Assembly: GCF_902167145.1 (NCBI RefSeq)
Contig: NC_050105.1
Span: forward strand, 118,065,898-118,129,897
DNA: 64,000 bases
DNA from: Zea mays
Lineage: Eukaryota; Streptophyta; Magnoliopsida; Poales; Poaceae
Reading direction: 5' to 3'
Part shown: piece after piece, positions 33,631-45,440 of the stretch
Layout: the number at the start of each line of letters is the position of its first letter
Numbering within the stretch: position 1 is the stretch's first letter
Notes under the pieces: model-generated
What the model saw: only the letters and a program-made list of their open reading frames with translations
What the model was told of the DNA's origin: nothing
The model's database searches: none
Made by a program: the position numbers and the translations under genes

Positions 33631-35427
33631 CTAAAGCGGAGGAGGTGGAGCAGACTGAACTAGGGGAACTGAGACACCAGAATGCTGTAGCATAAGAGCC
33701 ATGAATGCCCTGCTCTCAGCCCAATCCTGGAGTAGCTGCTGCTGAAGCGCATCCTGCCTGTCCTGCATGTTCTGAAACATCAAGAGCATCCTCTCGGATA
33801 ACCGGGCCTGCTCGGCTGCCAGGTGAGCCTGCTGCTGAGTGATAGACTGGAGAATCGAAGCAAGAGCAGGGTTCATAGCCGGAGGGGCAGCAGGGGCAAC
33901 ACTAGAACTCCCAGCCTCATGATCATGTGAGCGTGGAGGCATAGGAGGCGGAGGCGGAGGAGGAAACCCAAAATCATCATCATCATCATCATCATCAGCT
34001 GTATCCTGAGTGTCGAATTGACGAAGAGCAGCGTCCTCGGCCTGAGAGTCAAAAACAGGAGCAGAAGCTGGCACAGGAGCCTCAGGCGCAGGACGGTAGG
34101 ATCCAAAAACGAGGCGTGAGGCCTCAAGTGTGCCCTGAAACCGAGGAGGCTGAATCAGCTGCGCAAAGATGTGGCATAAGTAGTGAGCATATGGCAACTG
34201 TCTACGAGCAAGAATCCCATCCAAAACGGTGTCCTCGATCTCACAAATAAGGAAATCCACAACGTCAAACTCAGAGTGGGAGACCAGGGCACCAAGGAGC
34301 CAGAGCTGAATATGTGTGGTAGCCTCCCTGTATCCCATCCTCGGCAGAAGAGTCCGTCTGATAAGCTCAAATAAGTACTTGGCTGCTGTAGTAAAGTCTG
34401 CCGGTGAACGTCGCGACCCATCTGAAAAGGGCGGGCGAAACAGAGCCGCGACGTGAGCTGTACCCGGAGCCACACCGCCGTGAGGGCGACGAGGAGGGTC
34501 AGAAGTGCCGTAGCAGAGGCTGTGAAGACGAGTCGTCGACTCGGGAAATCCAAAGAGCTGGCGGATCTGACTGGCAGTAATGGTGACATCCTCTCGCTCA
34601 AAACGAAACCTCATCCAGTGATGATCCGGGTCTATCCATACAGAGGCGTAGAAGACTCGTACCCACTCCTCAACATACCTGCCGCTGGTAGTCAAAAGGG
34701 TCAGAAGGCCAGGCAGATATGTGAGGTGCGCCTCAGAGTTAGCACCGGCTGCAAGCAGAAAGGCTGGAAGATCCAAAAGCCGGTGCACTCGCAGAGCTAT
34801 CTGAGCAGACATCTGAGCTCTGAAAAACGACTCCTGAATACGTGTGCTGAATAGGTCAACTGCTGCAGGGTCCCTCTGAGCTGGTAACCAAGACTCCACG
34901 GTTACATATCTGAACCTACGTACCCGTGCCGCTATAGCACGCTGAAGGTCAAAAAGTCTGGGATCCGCAACAAGTGGTTGTACCTTAGTCTCATCGCGCT
35001 CCTGGAAACGAGGTGGAGGGACAGGAGGAGCTGAAGCGGGAGCGGGAGGAGGAGCAGTGGAAGATGGCGTAGTGGAGGTAGCGGGTATGGCTATGGTGGT
35101 GGATGGCGCAACAGGGGTGACGGGAGCAGGCAGAGTGGGTGGTGGAGTGGAAGCAGTGGTGTGAGTGGAGGAGCGAGGCCGGGAGGCGAGACGACGAACA
35201 CGGTATGCAATCTGATCTGACGGAGTCTGCGGCTGATCTCCAAGCTCGGCCTGCGCAGCGGCTGCTGCAGCTGATGCCAGTGCACGGGCTGCTCTGTCCG
35301 TACGCCGCTTCTTGCGGCCTTCCTGCTGCTCCAAATAAACTGTCTTGCCCTTGACCTGCCTGAAGGGACGACGAGGATCCTCATCATCGCCTCCCCCTAG
35401 CGCCGACACATTCTTCGTGCGCGGCAT
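33631..35427 (-). CDS. Envelope-position ORF of Sirevirus C (598 aa, amber stop then in-frame tail)
   Basis: It starts M-P-R-T-K-N-V-S-A-L-G-G and has a basic, Ala-rich N-terminus (to about residue 75), then a Pro/Thr/Ala-rich low-complexity stretch (about 75-140). A folded region at about 150-440 contains W-V-R-V-F-Y-A-S-V-W-I and I-T-A-S-Q-I-R-Q-L-F-G-F-P. An acidic run of Asp (about 475-485), another Pro-rich stretch, and a Gln-rich coiled coil (about 525-575) follow. The folded region resembles the plant-transposon-protein domain found as an accessory in grass retrotransposons. I see no signal peptide, convincing membrane span or fusion peptide, so calling it an envelope rests only on position. 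The TAG at 33631-33633 is followed in the same frame by a Pro-rich tail to 33280, so the original protein was about 715 aa. Function unknown. Confidence 0.75.
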   Translation of the reverse strand: MPRTKNVSALGGGDDEDPRRPFRQVKGKTVYLEQQEGRKKRRTDRAARALASAAAAAAQAELGDQPQTPSDQIAYRVRRLASRPRSSTHTTASTPPPTLPAPVTPVAPSTTIAIPATSTTPSSTAPPPAPASAPPVPPPRFQERDETKVQPLVADPRLFDLQRAIAARVRRFRYVTVESWLPAQRDPAAVDLFSTRIQESFFRAQMSAQIALRVHRLLDLPAFLLAAGANSEAHLTYLPGLLTLLTTSGRYVEEWVRVFYASVWIDPDHHWMRFRFEREDVTITASQIRQLFGFPESTTRLHSLCYGTSDPPRRPHGGVAPGTAHVAALFRPPFSDGSRRSPADFTTAAKYLFELIRRTLLPRMGYREATTHIQLWLLGALVSHSEFDVVDFLICEIEDTVLDGILARRQLPYAHYLCHIFAQLIQPPRFQGTLEASRLVFGSYRPAPEAPVPASAPVFDSQAEDAALRQFDTQDTADDDDDDDDFGFPPPPPPPMPPRSHDHEAGSSSVAPAAPPAMNPALASILQSITQQQAHLAAEQARLSERMLLMFQNMQDRQDALQQQLLQDWAESRAFMALMLQHSGVSVPLVQSAPPPPL

Positions 35428-37087
35428 CCTGAACTGATGACTGCAAATGAGAGAGAATGACTAAGCACAGATCGATAGTATCCGATAGAAATAGCAAAGG
35501 ATGAGATGACTACCTGGAAAGCTCACACGAGAGGTGACGATCCAGGCAGGACAGGAGACGGCACATGGGCAATCAAGGTCACTGAAATGACAGAAGAGGT
35601 GAGCACGTATTAGTCACATAGTCATAAGTATATGAAATGTGAATAAATACATACACAGAGAAATATGGCACTGGAAACATGAGATGAGATGATCGAGAGG
35701 TCAAACGACGTGAAAACGACGTTTGAACGATAAACAGTGCCATAGGAGGTTTGGAATTTGAATTGAGGCACGAAACGACATGGAATTGAGTCGATACTTC
35801 ACGAATAGGTTTGTATAGGTGTATATGAGTGAAGTGTGTGCTTGATTTGAATTTAGGCAAAGAAAAAGATATTTGGGCACTCGGCTCGGAAACGATCGCT
35901 CGAAACGGGGAATTTGGTGAAATTTAAGCCTGGAATCTCGGATTGGCGTGAAATTTGGCAAGTATGTTACTGGAAGTGTTGTGAAGGTGCCTGAAAAATT
36001 TGGGTTCAATTGGAGCATTTTTGGTTGGTTTGGGCATTTCACCGAACACTTGGCGGGCGGTGAATTAGGTTTTGGGAGATTGAGTCAATTTAGGTTGTGA
36101 AACCCTCCCAAAGGGAGCTAGAAACCTGCAGGGATACTCAATGGGCACATTGGAACACATTCCACCATTTGGATTTACTGGATTTGACAGGAATTTGATT
36201 TGGGCACAAAAAGGGTGGAGAGGGGTGCTCAAAGCAGGGATAGACAGAGAGAAAAAGAGGGAAAGAGAGAGCAGAGGATGCTCACCAGAGAGGGAAGGAG
36301 AGAAGCACGTGGTCGCCGTAGGATCGCCGGAGAGGAGGGAGATCGCCGACGACGGGGAGAAATCGCCTGAACCCGAGGGCAGAGGCAGAGAGACAGAGAA
36401 TAGAGGTGCCAGGCCTCGGGCGCGAAGGGGGAAGGATTTTTTAAAAACTGGATATGGGCGCACCGGACAGTGTACAGTGCCTGTCCGGTGCACACCGGAC
36501 AGCGCACAGTAGCTGTCCGGTGAACCACCGGACATCGCACAGGAAAATGGAGTTCCAGCGCGCGGCAGCCGGTGCACCGGACATTGCACAATGCAGTGTC
36601 CGGTGCACACCGGACTGTCCGGTGAGCCCAGACAGAGGAAAGATTGGAAAATTTTGAATTTTTCTATCTAATTTCCAACCAAACCAAATCCCAACTTATA
36701 ATCACACAAAATAACACTTGTTGGGACAGGTATTGGCACCCTCATATACTTTTCAAAATATTTTGCCATAGGGTAGATAATTTTTAGAGAAAATAGGCAA
36801 ATGGTGAAATTTGCATTTTGGCTTGCACTAGGGGTTTTTATGAGTGATTTGAGTTTTGAATACTCCCCCTAAGTGCAGTACCTCGTGCATATTTCAAGAA
36901 CCAACAATAGCATAAAAAGTAAGAATTTAAGTGCTAAAAGCTTAAAACTAAGACTTGTCAAGTTTGACCCGAGTTAAGCTTTTTCACTCGCTTTGTTGGC
37001 GGTTATCTCAACTAGGTTAGACAAGCCCTAGATGCAATACAAGTAATTTAAACATGCAATGCAAGCTTGACAACACCATTTGACATT
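35428..37087 (-). other. Spacer between pol and the extra ORF of element C
   Basis: About 1.66 kb without a credible gene. It includes a polypurine-like tract near 36862-36872 (minus CTTAGGGGGAGT) just after pol, and a cluster of GGACAGT/ACTGTCC palindromes at 36460-36620 like those in the LTRs. It could hold a promoter, leader or intron for the extra ORF; this is inference. ORFs predicted here (for example 36065-36610) are compositional. Confidence 0.5.
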
Positions 37088-38604
37088 TTACATAAAATTT
37101 CTGAGATCAAGAATATTTAGTTCATTCCTCAACATGCAAAAGCGAGTCTTATCAAGTGGCTTAGTGAAAATATCCGCTAATTGATCTTCCGACCTCACTC
37201 CTTCTAAAATGATATCTCCTTTAGCAACATGATCTCTAAGGAAGTGATGACAGATATCAATGTGCTTGGTGCGAGAGTGTTGTACATGATTATTAGCAAT
37301 TTTAACAGCACTCTCATTATCACACAACAAAGGTACCTTTTCTAGAACTACGCCATAGTCTAGAAGAGTTTGTTTCATATATAAAATTTGTGTGCAACAA
37401 GCACCTGCGGCAATGTATTCCGCTTCGACAGTTGACAAGGCAACACTGTTTTGCTTTTTGGATGTCCATGAAACTAGTGATCTACCAAGCAGATGGCATC
37501 CCCCAGAAGTACTTTTCCTATCAATTTTGCAACCGGCATAATCCGAATCGGAATAGCCAATTAAATCAAAAGTAGCTCCTTTGGGATACCACAGACCAAC
37601 GCTTGTGGTGTGCCTGAGATACCTAAGAATCCTCTTAACAGCGCAAAGATGAGCTTTCTTAGGATTAGATTGAAATCTAGCACACATGCAGACACTAAAC
37701 ATAATATTGGGCCTAGATGCGGTAAGGTACAATAAACTACCAATCATGGAACGGTAGAGAGTTTGATTAACAGGGTTACCTCCCTCATCTAAGTCGAGAT
37801 GTCCATTTGTAGGCATGGGGGTCTTGATTGGTTTGCACTTCTCCATGTTGAACCTTTTCAACAAGTCTTTGGTATACTTCTCTTGTGAGAGAAAGTTACC
37901 ATCTTTCATTTGCTTGACTTGAAAGCCGAGGAAGTACGCTAGCTCACCAATCATTGACATCTCGAACTCCTTCGACATCAACTCACCAAATTCCTTGCAA
38001 TGATAGTCATTTGTCGAGCCAAAGATTATATCATCAACATATACTTGACAAATGAAAATATCACCGTTATGTTTCTTTGTGAAGAGAGTTGTGTCGACGG
38101 TCCCGATCTTGAAGCCCTTTTCGATTAGGAAGTCGCGAAGATGCTCATACCAAGCCCTTGGAGCTTGCTTTAGCCCATATAGCGTCTTGGACACCTGTAA
38201 GCATGGTTAGGATATCTAGGGTCTTCAAATCCAGGCGGTTGCTCAACATATACAAGTTCATTTATGAAGCCATTTAAAAATGCACTTTTTACATCCATTT
38301 GATAAAGTTTTATATCATAGCATGATGCATATGCAAGTAGGATACAGATGGCTTCCAGTCGAGCAACCAGTGCAAAGGTCTCTCCAAAATCTAAGCCTTC
38401 AACTTGAGAGAATCCCTTTGCAACAAGTCTTGCCTTGTTTCTTACAATCACACCTTGATCATCTTGTTTGTTTCTGAACACCCACTTTGTTCCAATGATT
38501 CTTGCATCTTGTGGGGGCTTCTCTAGGGTCCAAACTTCGTTACGGGTGAAGTTGTTAAGTTCTTCATGCATGGCATTCACCCAGTCCGTCCTGTAGCGCC
38601 TCAT
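37088..38604 (-). pseudogene. pol: Reverse transcriptase and RNase H of element C (frameshifted)
   Basis: The minus frame 38604-38170 holds the N-terminal RT ([29 protein letters not shown]). After a one-base loss near 38190 the frame 38194-37088 continues with [18 protein letters not shown] and RNase H (S-D-S-D-Y-A-G-C-K, S-T-V-E-A-E-Y, C-D-N-E-S-A). Y-V-D-D and the RNase H acidic residues are preserved. The usual A-P-V-A-R motif reads A-L-V-A-R. It joins the integrase frame across a second shift near 38590. Confidence 0.88.
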
Positions 38605-40306
38605 CTATACAAGTAGGCTCAACACAAGAAACAAAGGAGTGATGTTCAATAAAAGAAGCATGTCTATGTGATCGAGTAATAACCCCTTGTGAAGGACTCC
38701 CGATGATTTGGTTTTGAGGATGAGCTTGAAGTAGTGATGAGTTTCTCCTGTCAACCACTTGGGAAGAAGATCCTGGAGCATCAACATCTTCGGCTTGTAC
38801 CCTTGCTTGTTCATGAGAGACAAATGTATCTTCATTTGCATGCCTCTCATTTTTTTCATCATCTTGTGGTACATTTGATGAAGAAAACCTGTCAATGATT
38901 TGCACCTCTTCTTCATCTTCTTTTGGTTTGATAGCTCCAATAGGCATGTTCTTCATTGCTTCCCTAAGTGGCTCATCACCTACATCATCAAGATTTTCAA
39001 GTGCTCCTTGGGAGCCATTAGTCTCAGCAAATTCCACATCATATGTTTCTTCTACCACGCCAGTGGCATGGTTGAATACTCGATATGCTTTAGACTTTAA
39101 TGAATAACCTAAAAGAAAACCAATATCACAACGTCTTTGAAACTTCCCTAGATGATGGCGTTTCTTGTAGATGTAGCATTTGCACCCAAACACCCGGAAG
39201 AAGGAGACGTCTGGCTTTTTCCCATTTAGCAGTTCATAGGGAGTCTTCGCAAGTAGCCGGTGAGGAAATAGCCTGTTTGATGCATAACAAGCAGTGTTGA
39301 CAGCTTCGGCCCAAAACCTCTCCGGTGTGTTATACTCATCAATCATTGTTCTCGCAAGAGTGATCAAGGTCTTATTTTTCCTTTCAGCAACTCCATTTTG
39401 TTGAGGTGTGTATGTGACAGATACTTCATGCTTGATCCCAATTTCATCACAGTACTCATGAATGTTGGTGTTGTCAAATTCTTTGCCATTGTCACTTCTA
39501 ATTTTCTTGATCTTGCAATCAAATTCATTTTGTGCTTTCTCGGCAAACTTCTTGAATATAGATGCAACTTCAGATTTGTCATGGAGAAAGAACACCCAAG
39601 TGTATCTTGAGAAGTCATCAACAATCACTAGACAGTAGAGGTTGCCACCGGCACTTACATAATTTGTAGGTCCAAATAAATCCATATGAAGTAGTTCCAG
39701 TGGCCTTGATGTTGACATGAAAGCTTTAGTAGGATGTGTATTAGCAACTTGCTTTCCAGCTTGACATGCACTGCATGACTTGTCTTTTTCAAACACCACA
39801 TCCTTTAATCCTCTAACCATATCTTTCTTTAATACCTTCTTGAGTGTGCTCATCCCAACATGTGCAAGCCTCCTATGCCAAAGCCATCCAAGAGAAGCTT
39901 TGGTGAAGAGGCAAGTTCTTAAGTCTGCATCTTCTGAAGTGAAATCCACTAAGTAGAGGTTGTTGTATCTAAATCCCTTGAATACCATTGATTCATCATC
40001 CATCTTTGTTACAATAACCTCTGTTGGAGTGAATAAGCATTGAAGTCCAAGATCACAGAGTTGACCCACTGATAATAAATTGAAGCTTAAAGGTGCAACT
40101 AAGAGAACATTTGATATTGATAAATCATTTGAGATTGCCACCTTGCCAAGTCCTTGCACTTTTCCTTTTGAATTGTCTCCAAATGTGATTTTATCTTGAC
40201 CATCAACATTCTCATCTAGTGAGGTGAACATCCGTGGGTTGCCTGTCATATGTTGTGTGCATCCACTGTCAATAACCCAATGGCTCCCACCGGTCTTGTA
40301 GTTCAC
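38564..40306 (-). pseudogene. pol: Protease and integrase of element C
   Basis: This 580-residue frame has the protease motif I-D-S-G-C-T-Q-H-M-T-G near its start. GAG-pre-integrase follows ([17 protein letters not shown]), then the integrase core with H-M-D-L-F-G-P, R-S-D-N-G-K-E-F and N-G-V-A-E-R-K-N, and the integrase C-terminal region. It ends by a two-base deletion just before RT (about 38590). As in A and B, an AG|G junction (GATGTAG|GTGAAC) lies 17 nt after the gag stop, at the start of the pol frame. Confidence 0.88.
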
Positions 40307-40323
40307 CTACATCCACAGACAAT

Positions 40324-42614
40324 TCAAGCTTGAGTTTTGAGGGCCCTATATTGCAAAGGATCAGTGACTCTCTCAATCAAGGACTTTGCAACCCAGATTT
40401 GTCTAGGTCTGCTCTTGTTTGGTGGACCTAGGAATGCTACTTTGACCTTTCCATTTGCAACCTTTCTTAGAACATAATGAGCATTGAAAGCAAATGGTCT
40501 TGAGTGCTTAGGCAAGGGAGTTGGTGGTTTGGCTTTGCAGTTGTGGGCAAAGTGACCTTCATTTCCACACTCAGAGCATTTGATAGGCCTGTGAGTCTGC
40601 TTTGGCTTGTATTGAGTGGTAGCTTTCTTTTGCACAAAAGCATTGTATCCAATACCACTCTTGTTGTTTTTCATGACAGTGTTCATAAGCAGCTCATTTT
40701 GGAGGTATTGACCCTTGTTGAACTTTTGCACACTTGTTGCAAGATGTTCATTTTCACTTTTTAGTTTCTTGACCTCATTTTAAGCCTTTGATTATCCACT
40801 GCCAACTCATTGTTGAAATCATTGTTCTCAATAGCAACCTTTCCTCTAGTAGTTGCATCAGTCAAGTAATTCTTCAATTTTTGGTTGTCTAAAGTCAGGA
40901 CTTCAACTTTTTCAGTCAATTCAGCATGTAGACTAGTTTGCTCTTCTTGATTCAAATCATCACATGAGGTTGCTACATCAATCTTAACAACAGGGTTAAT
41001 AGCCTCATGTGTTTTGCAAGATAAAAGTTCATTTTCAACAAGAAGATTGTCATGATCAAATTTAATTTGAGTATAGTCTTCCTTGATCTTTACTAGTCTA
41101 TTTTGCAACTCCCTATTGGCTTCATTTAATTTGTCACATTTATCCTTAGCATCTTTTAGGGAGTTTGTGAGATCATTTACAGTTGATGACATAGTTTTAT
41201 TTTCTTCTTTTATTTCATCACTAGCTTTTATAACTATGTCATATTTGGCATTCAAAGATTCATTTTCATTTTTCAACCTATCACATTTAGCTTTTGACTT
41301 TCTAATGATTTGAGTATATTCTTTAAGCAAGTCAGCTAGCTCATCATATGAAGGTGAAGCAAATTCCTCATCACTATCACTATCACTATCACTATCATCA
41401 ACAATATTAATATCATTTTGTACCTTTCGTTCACCCCTAGCCATGAGGCATAGGTGAGAAGTCGATGATGGCGATGGTGGTGGTGAAGAGAAGTCCCCGG
41501 CGATGGCGGCAACTTTTTCATCATTCTCTTCTTCACTTGAAGAAGACCCACTTGATGATTCAATGTCGGTGAGCCAGTCACCAACAATATATGCCTTTCC
41601 ATTCTTCTTCTTATGGAACCTCTTTTGCTTCCCATCCTTCTTCTTGAAGAATTTCTTTTCCTTCTTTTCATCATCGCTGTCATCTTCTTTCTTGCCCTTG
41701 AACTTATTCTTCTTGGGCTTGTTACATTGATGAGCAAGATGACCGAGCTCACCACAGTTGTAGCAGTCCATCTCAGAAATGGGCTTTCTTTTGTTGGAAA
41801 AGAATTTATTCTTTCTTGAATCAAATTTGATGCCTTCTCTATTTAGCTTCTTCAACATCTTGGTGGTCTTCCTTACCATCAAGGCAATGTTTGCATCAAG
41901 GTCATCATCACTTGAGGATTCTTCCTCAACTTGTATTTTTGCTTTTCCTTTTCTTTCATGATTTGCTTTCAGAGCCAAATCCTTTCTTTTGGAAGATGAT
42001 TCTTCTTTGTCGTTGATGTGCATGTACATTTCATGGGCATTGATCTTTCCCAAAATCTGTGTAGGTGTGGTAACTGAAAGATCCATTTGATGTAGCACAG
42101 TGACAATGTGTCCATATTTGTCTATTGGGAGGACACTGAGAATCTTCCTCACAACATCCGGTTGTGAGATTTGAGTAAGCCCCAATCCATTAACTTCCTC
42201 TACAAGAATATTGAGACGTGAGTACATAGCATTTGCATTTTCATTAGCAAGCATTTCAAAAGAATTTAACTTTCGCATGGCTATGTGATATCTCTCCTCA
42301 CGCTCACTTCTAGTTCCTTCGTGTAGAGCACAAATGTCCATCCACAAATCATGAGCATTTTTATGATTTCTTACTCTATTGAACACATCTTTGCAAAGGA
42401 CTCTAAAAAGGGTGTTTTTGGCCTTAGCATTTCATTTCTCATAATTGAACTCATCGCCTACAAGATTTGTGGGATCTCTAGGTTCGGGGAATCCTTGTGT
42501 GGCGGCTTTATAGACACCAATGTCTATAGCCTCTAAGTATGCTTCCATACGAATTTTCCAATAAGGAAAATCGTCACCATCAAAAACAGGAGGAGGTCCA
42601 TCCCCACCGGACAT
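40324..42614 (-). pseudogene. gag: gag of element C with two zinc knuckles, broken twice
   Basis: It starts M-S-G-G-D-G-P-P-P-V-F-D-G-D-D-F at 42614. A TGA at 42432-42434 in the codon for a Trp conserved in this context interrupts it after 60 residues. The same frame then continues to 40761 with the UBN2-type capsid (about 42390-41950), a CCHC knuckle (C-Y-N-C-G-E-L-G-H-L-A-H-Q-C, about 41725-41770), acidic Ser/Asp patches and a long coiled coil. A one-base loss in an A run near 40780 shifts to the frame 40731-40324, which holds a second knuckle (C-S-E-C-G-N-E-G-H-F-A-H-N-C, about 40535-40580). Element B gag has only one knuckle. Confidence 0.88.
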
Positions 42615-42651
42615 CGTAACTCTAGCGGTTAAGCTAATCTACGAGCAACAA

Positions 42652-42664
42652 GGCTCTGATACCA
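42652..42664 (-). other. Primer-binding site of element C
   Basis: The minus strand reads TGGTATCAGAGCC two bases after the LTR, matching initiator-Met tRNA. This fixes the element's orientation. Confidence 0.92.
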
Positions 42665-42666
42665 AT

Positions 42667-44190
42667 TGAAAGGATCACGATGCCCAAGAGGGGGGGGGGG
42701 GGGGTGAATTGGGCTTTTCTAAAAATCAACACTAATTAAAACCTAAGCAAGAGCTAAGCAAGAGCCCAACTTCACCCCAACAACTAGCACTAAGAATATA
42801 ATACTAGAAATGCAACAATGCTAAGACAATACTTCAAATACTTGCTAAACAAATACACAATGTAAAGTGCTTGAATTAAGTGCGGAATGTAAAGCAAGGT
42901 TTAGAAGACTCCTCCAATTTTTCCCGAGGTATCGAAGAGTCGGCACTCTCCACTAGTCCTCGTTGGAGCACCCGCGCAAGGGTATCGCTCCCCCTTGGTC
43001 CTCACAAGAACCAAGTGCTCACTACGAGATGATCCTTTGCCACTCCGGCGCGGTGGATCCCTCGAGACCGCTTACAAACTTGAGTCGGGTCACCAACAAG
43101 ATCTTCACGGTGATCACCGAGCTCCCAACGCCACCAAGCCGTCTAGGTGATGCCGATCACCAAGAGTAACAAGCCGTAGACTTTCGCTTGACCAAGACAA
43201 GCCTAATGCAAGTGGTGTGTGCTCTAGGTGGCTCTCGCTAGCGCTAATGAGGAACAAACGCGGATTAAGATTCTCTAATCTCCTCACTAGGATTTTGGTG
43301 CTTGCAATGCTCTAGCAATGTGCTGGAATAAATGTTGAGTGCAAGACATTGAATATGGTGGGTGGAAGGGGTATAAATAGCCCTCACCCACCAACTAGCC
43401 GTTACAGGCAACTTTCTGCGCACTGGCGCACCAGACAGTCCGGTGTGCCACCGGTGCGCCAACGGTCGTTTCCAACGGCTAGTTCTGACAGCTAGCCGTT
43501 GGACTCATGGCACACCGGACAATGAACAATCACTGTCCGGTGCACACCGGACAATGAACAATCACTGTCCGGTGCACACCGGACAGTCCGGTGCGATGTC
43601 CGGTGCGCTGTCCGGTGCACCACTAAAATTCATCTCTGAAACCTGCACTCTCGGGTTTCTGGGTGGAGAAGGACCTTCCTCGGGCTAGCCAGGCCCCACC
43701 TGGCAGAGGGTGCACCGGACAGTCCGATGCACACCGGACAGTCCGGTGCCCCTAGGGCCAGAAACCCTAACTCTTGTTTTTCAGCTGATTTTCAAATCGG
43801 TTTTCGTTCTAACTTGTGAGTGAGTTCTAGAGTGACACCTAGCACTGTATGTGAGTGTGATTGTGCACCAACACTACACTAGAACTCTCTTGGTCAAACT
43901 ACTCATCGACAACCCCTCTTTATAGTACGGCTAAAAGAGAATAAAAGACCTAACTAAATCGTGAGTGTCCACATCTCCTTGACACTCGGACTTCGTAGAC
44001 CTTCACCTTTTGTTTCGTCATTTTAGCCGTCGCTTCGAGTTCTTATCTCCGGGATTGTTTTCACTGTTGTAGTACTTCTACCTGTCATGCGACCTAACTT
44101 ACCATTTGTCTCTGCAAAACATACGTTAGTCACATATAATATTACGTTGTCATTAATCACTAAAACCAACCAGGGGCCTAGATGCTTTCA
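42667..44190 (-). repeat. 5' LTR of element C (1524 bp)
   Basis: Same ends as the other LTR. It is longer mainly because a segment of about 35 bp containing ACAATGAACAATCACTGTCC is duplicated in tandem near 43515-43585, and because the G run near 42690 is longer. Confidence 0.93.
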
Positions 44191-44195
44191 TAGGG

Positions 44196-45440
44196 GATAC
44201 AAGCCGGTCGGGATAGGGAGAGGTTCCCAAGCCCTGGTGATTGAGGCAACTGCCAATATCGCTGCGGCGGATGAAAACTGGTGTAGTGTTCTCCTCCCTG
44301 AATGAAGCCCTGGGCTCCTCCTTTTATAGCCTCAAGGAGGGATCCCTAGCATACCATGATTTGTCGTGTATGGGAAGGGAGATGAGTCCGAAACCCTATA
44401 GCATACATGACCATCGGCATGGCCTTCATACTTGCTGTTGACTTGAACCAGAGGCGGACATCCGGTCCCTGTTTTTGCATCTTTGACCGAGCAGAGAGCT
44501 GAGGCCAGGGTCCGGGGCTCAAACGCGTACCCGAGCCTGTCTGATGGAGGTGCTCTCTGAGTCACAGTTGTTGACACAATGATAAGTATGGTGAAAAACA
44601 CATGGTAATCCATCCCGTATGACATAAGCAGACTTGACGTAGGCCTTGTAGCCATTTCGTTGCCGACAGCCTTCACAGAGGAGTTGGTGACGACCTTCGG
44701 GCAATGTTATCTAGGCCGAGGCCAGGCTCGGGCGAGACGAAGATTTCTCCCAAGGCCTTGGTTGAGCCTGCCTTGGGGCATGTAGTCGTACAGAGAGGGG
44801 TTAGTACAGTTTGTCGGAGTGGCCTCATGTGGGATTCGCGGGGAGTTGTTGCCGGGGTAGTTGGTCGAAGCCGAGCTTGGGTGAGGCAGAGTTTTCTCCA
44901 AGGTGTGGCGGAGTTTCATCCTAAGGGTGAGACCATGCTCTATCGTACGTACGTCTCATCCAGAGTTGTTTGAGCACAACATACGGTGTGGGGGAGCAGT
45001 GGCCGTTATTACTGGACGTGCATCATCGTAGTTGGTGAAATTGGATGGGATCGTGGTCCCGTCGCTCCCTTTTTGACTGCAGCGTCACGTGGGGGTAGGT
45101 ATTTGCATTAAATGGTCATGTCTTCGCAGTTTCCGTGACCTTTGACTGAGATCGGGCTCGGGGTTGTCCTCCTGTCCGAGACGGGCTCGGGCGAGGCGGA
45201 AACTGCCATTCCGTGAAGAGGGGACCTTGGGCGGGACGAGGATTTTCCCGAGTGCTCCCCTCGTCCGAGGACATGCTCGGGCGAGGAGGAGTTTTGAGCG
45301 ACCGCCGAACCGCGTCTCGGGCGGATCGTGGCTCATCCTTTCTTGACCTCGAGGAATGTGTCTTATGATCTTTTTTGGTAGTTAGGCGTTAAGTGGGTTT
45401 AGGGGTATAACCTGGGTACTCCTAATTATAATACCCGACA
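44196..45440. mobile_element. Solo LTR D, right part
   Basis: The text resumes after the TAGGG duplication of element C and ends ATTATAATACCCGACA. CGTAT (45441-45445) follows, against AGTAT on the left, so the target duplication has one mismatch. GC-rich runs such as GGCTCGGGCGAGGCGG are typical of large maize Gypsy LTRs (Huck/Cinful type). The ORFs here lack domains. The homologous position in the right duplicate has no insertion, confirming the borders. Confidence 0.78.

Larger units (their letters stand above)
31364..44190 (-). mobile_element. Long Sirevirus Copia retrotransposon C with envelope-position ORF, 12.8 kb
   Basis: It is bounded by LTRs 31364-32849 and 42667-44190 and a perfect 5-bp duplication TAGGG (31359-31363 and 44191-44195). 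It reads on the minus strand: primer site, gag, pol, a 1.6-kb spacer, a long extra ORF, polypurine tracts, LTR. Such an extra ORF between pol and LTR is typical of the envelope-like branch of Sireviruses. Gag has a premature stop and a frameshift and pol has two frameshifts, so this copy cannot be autonomous. The LTRs differ at about 25 positions in 1.49 kb by hand count. The element sits within solo LTR D. Confidence 0.93.

Noticed and set aside
36065..36610. 181-codon minus ORF in the spacer of element C
   Set aside because: Overlapping frames on both strands and GGACAGT repeats explain it; no domain and no similarity to the other ORFs.
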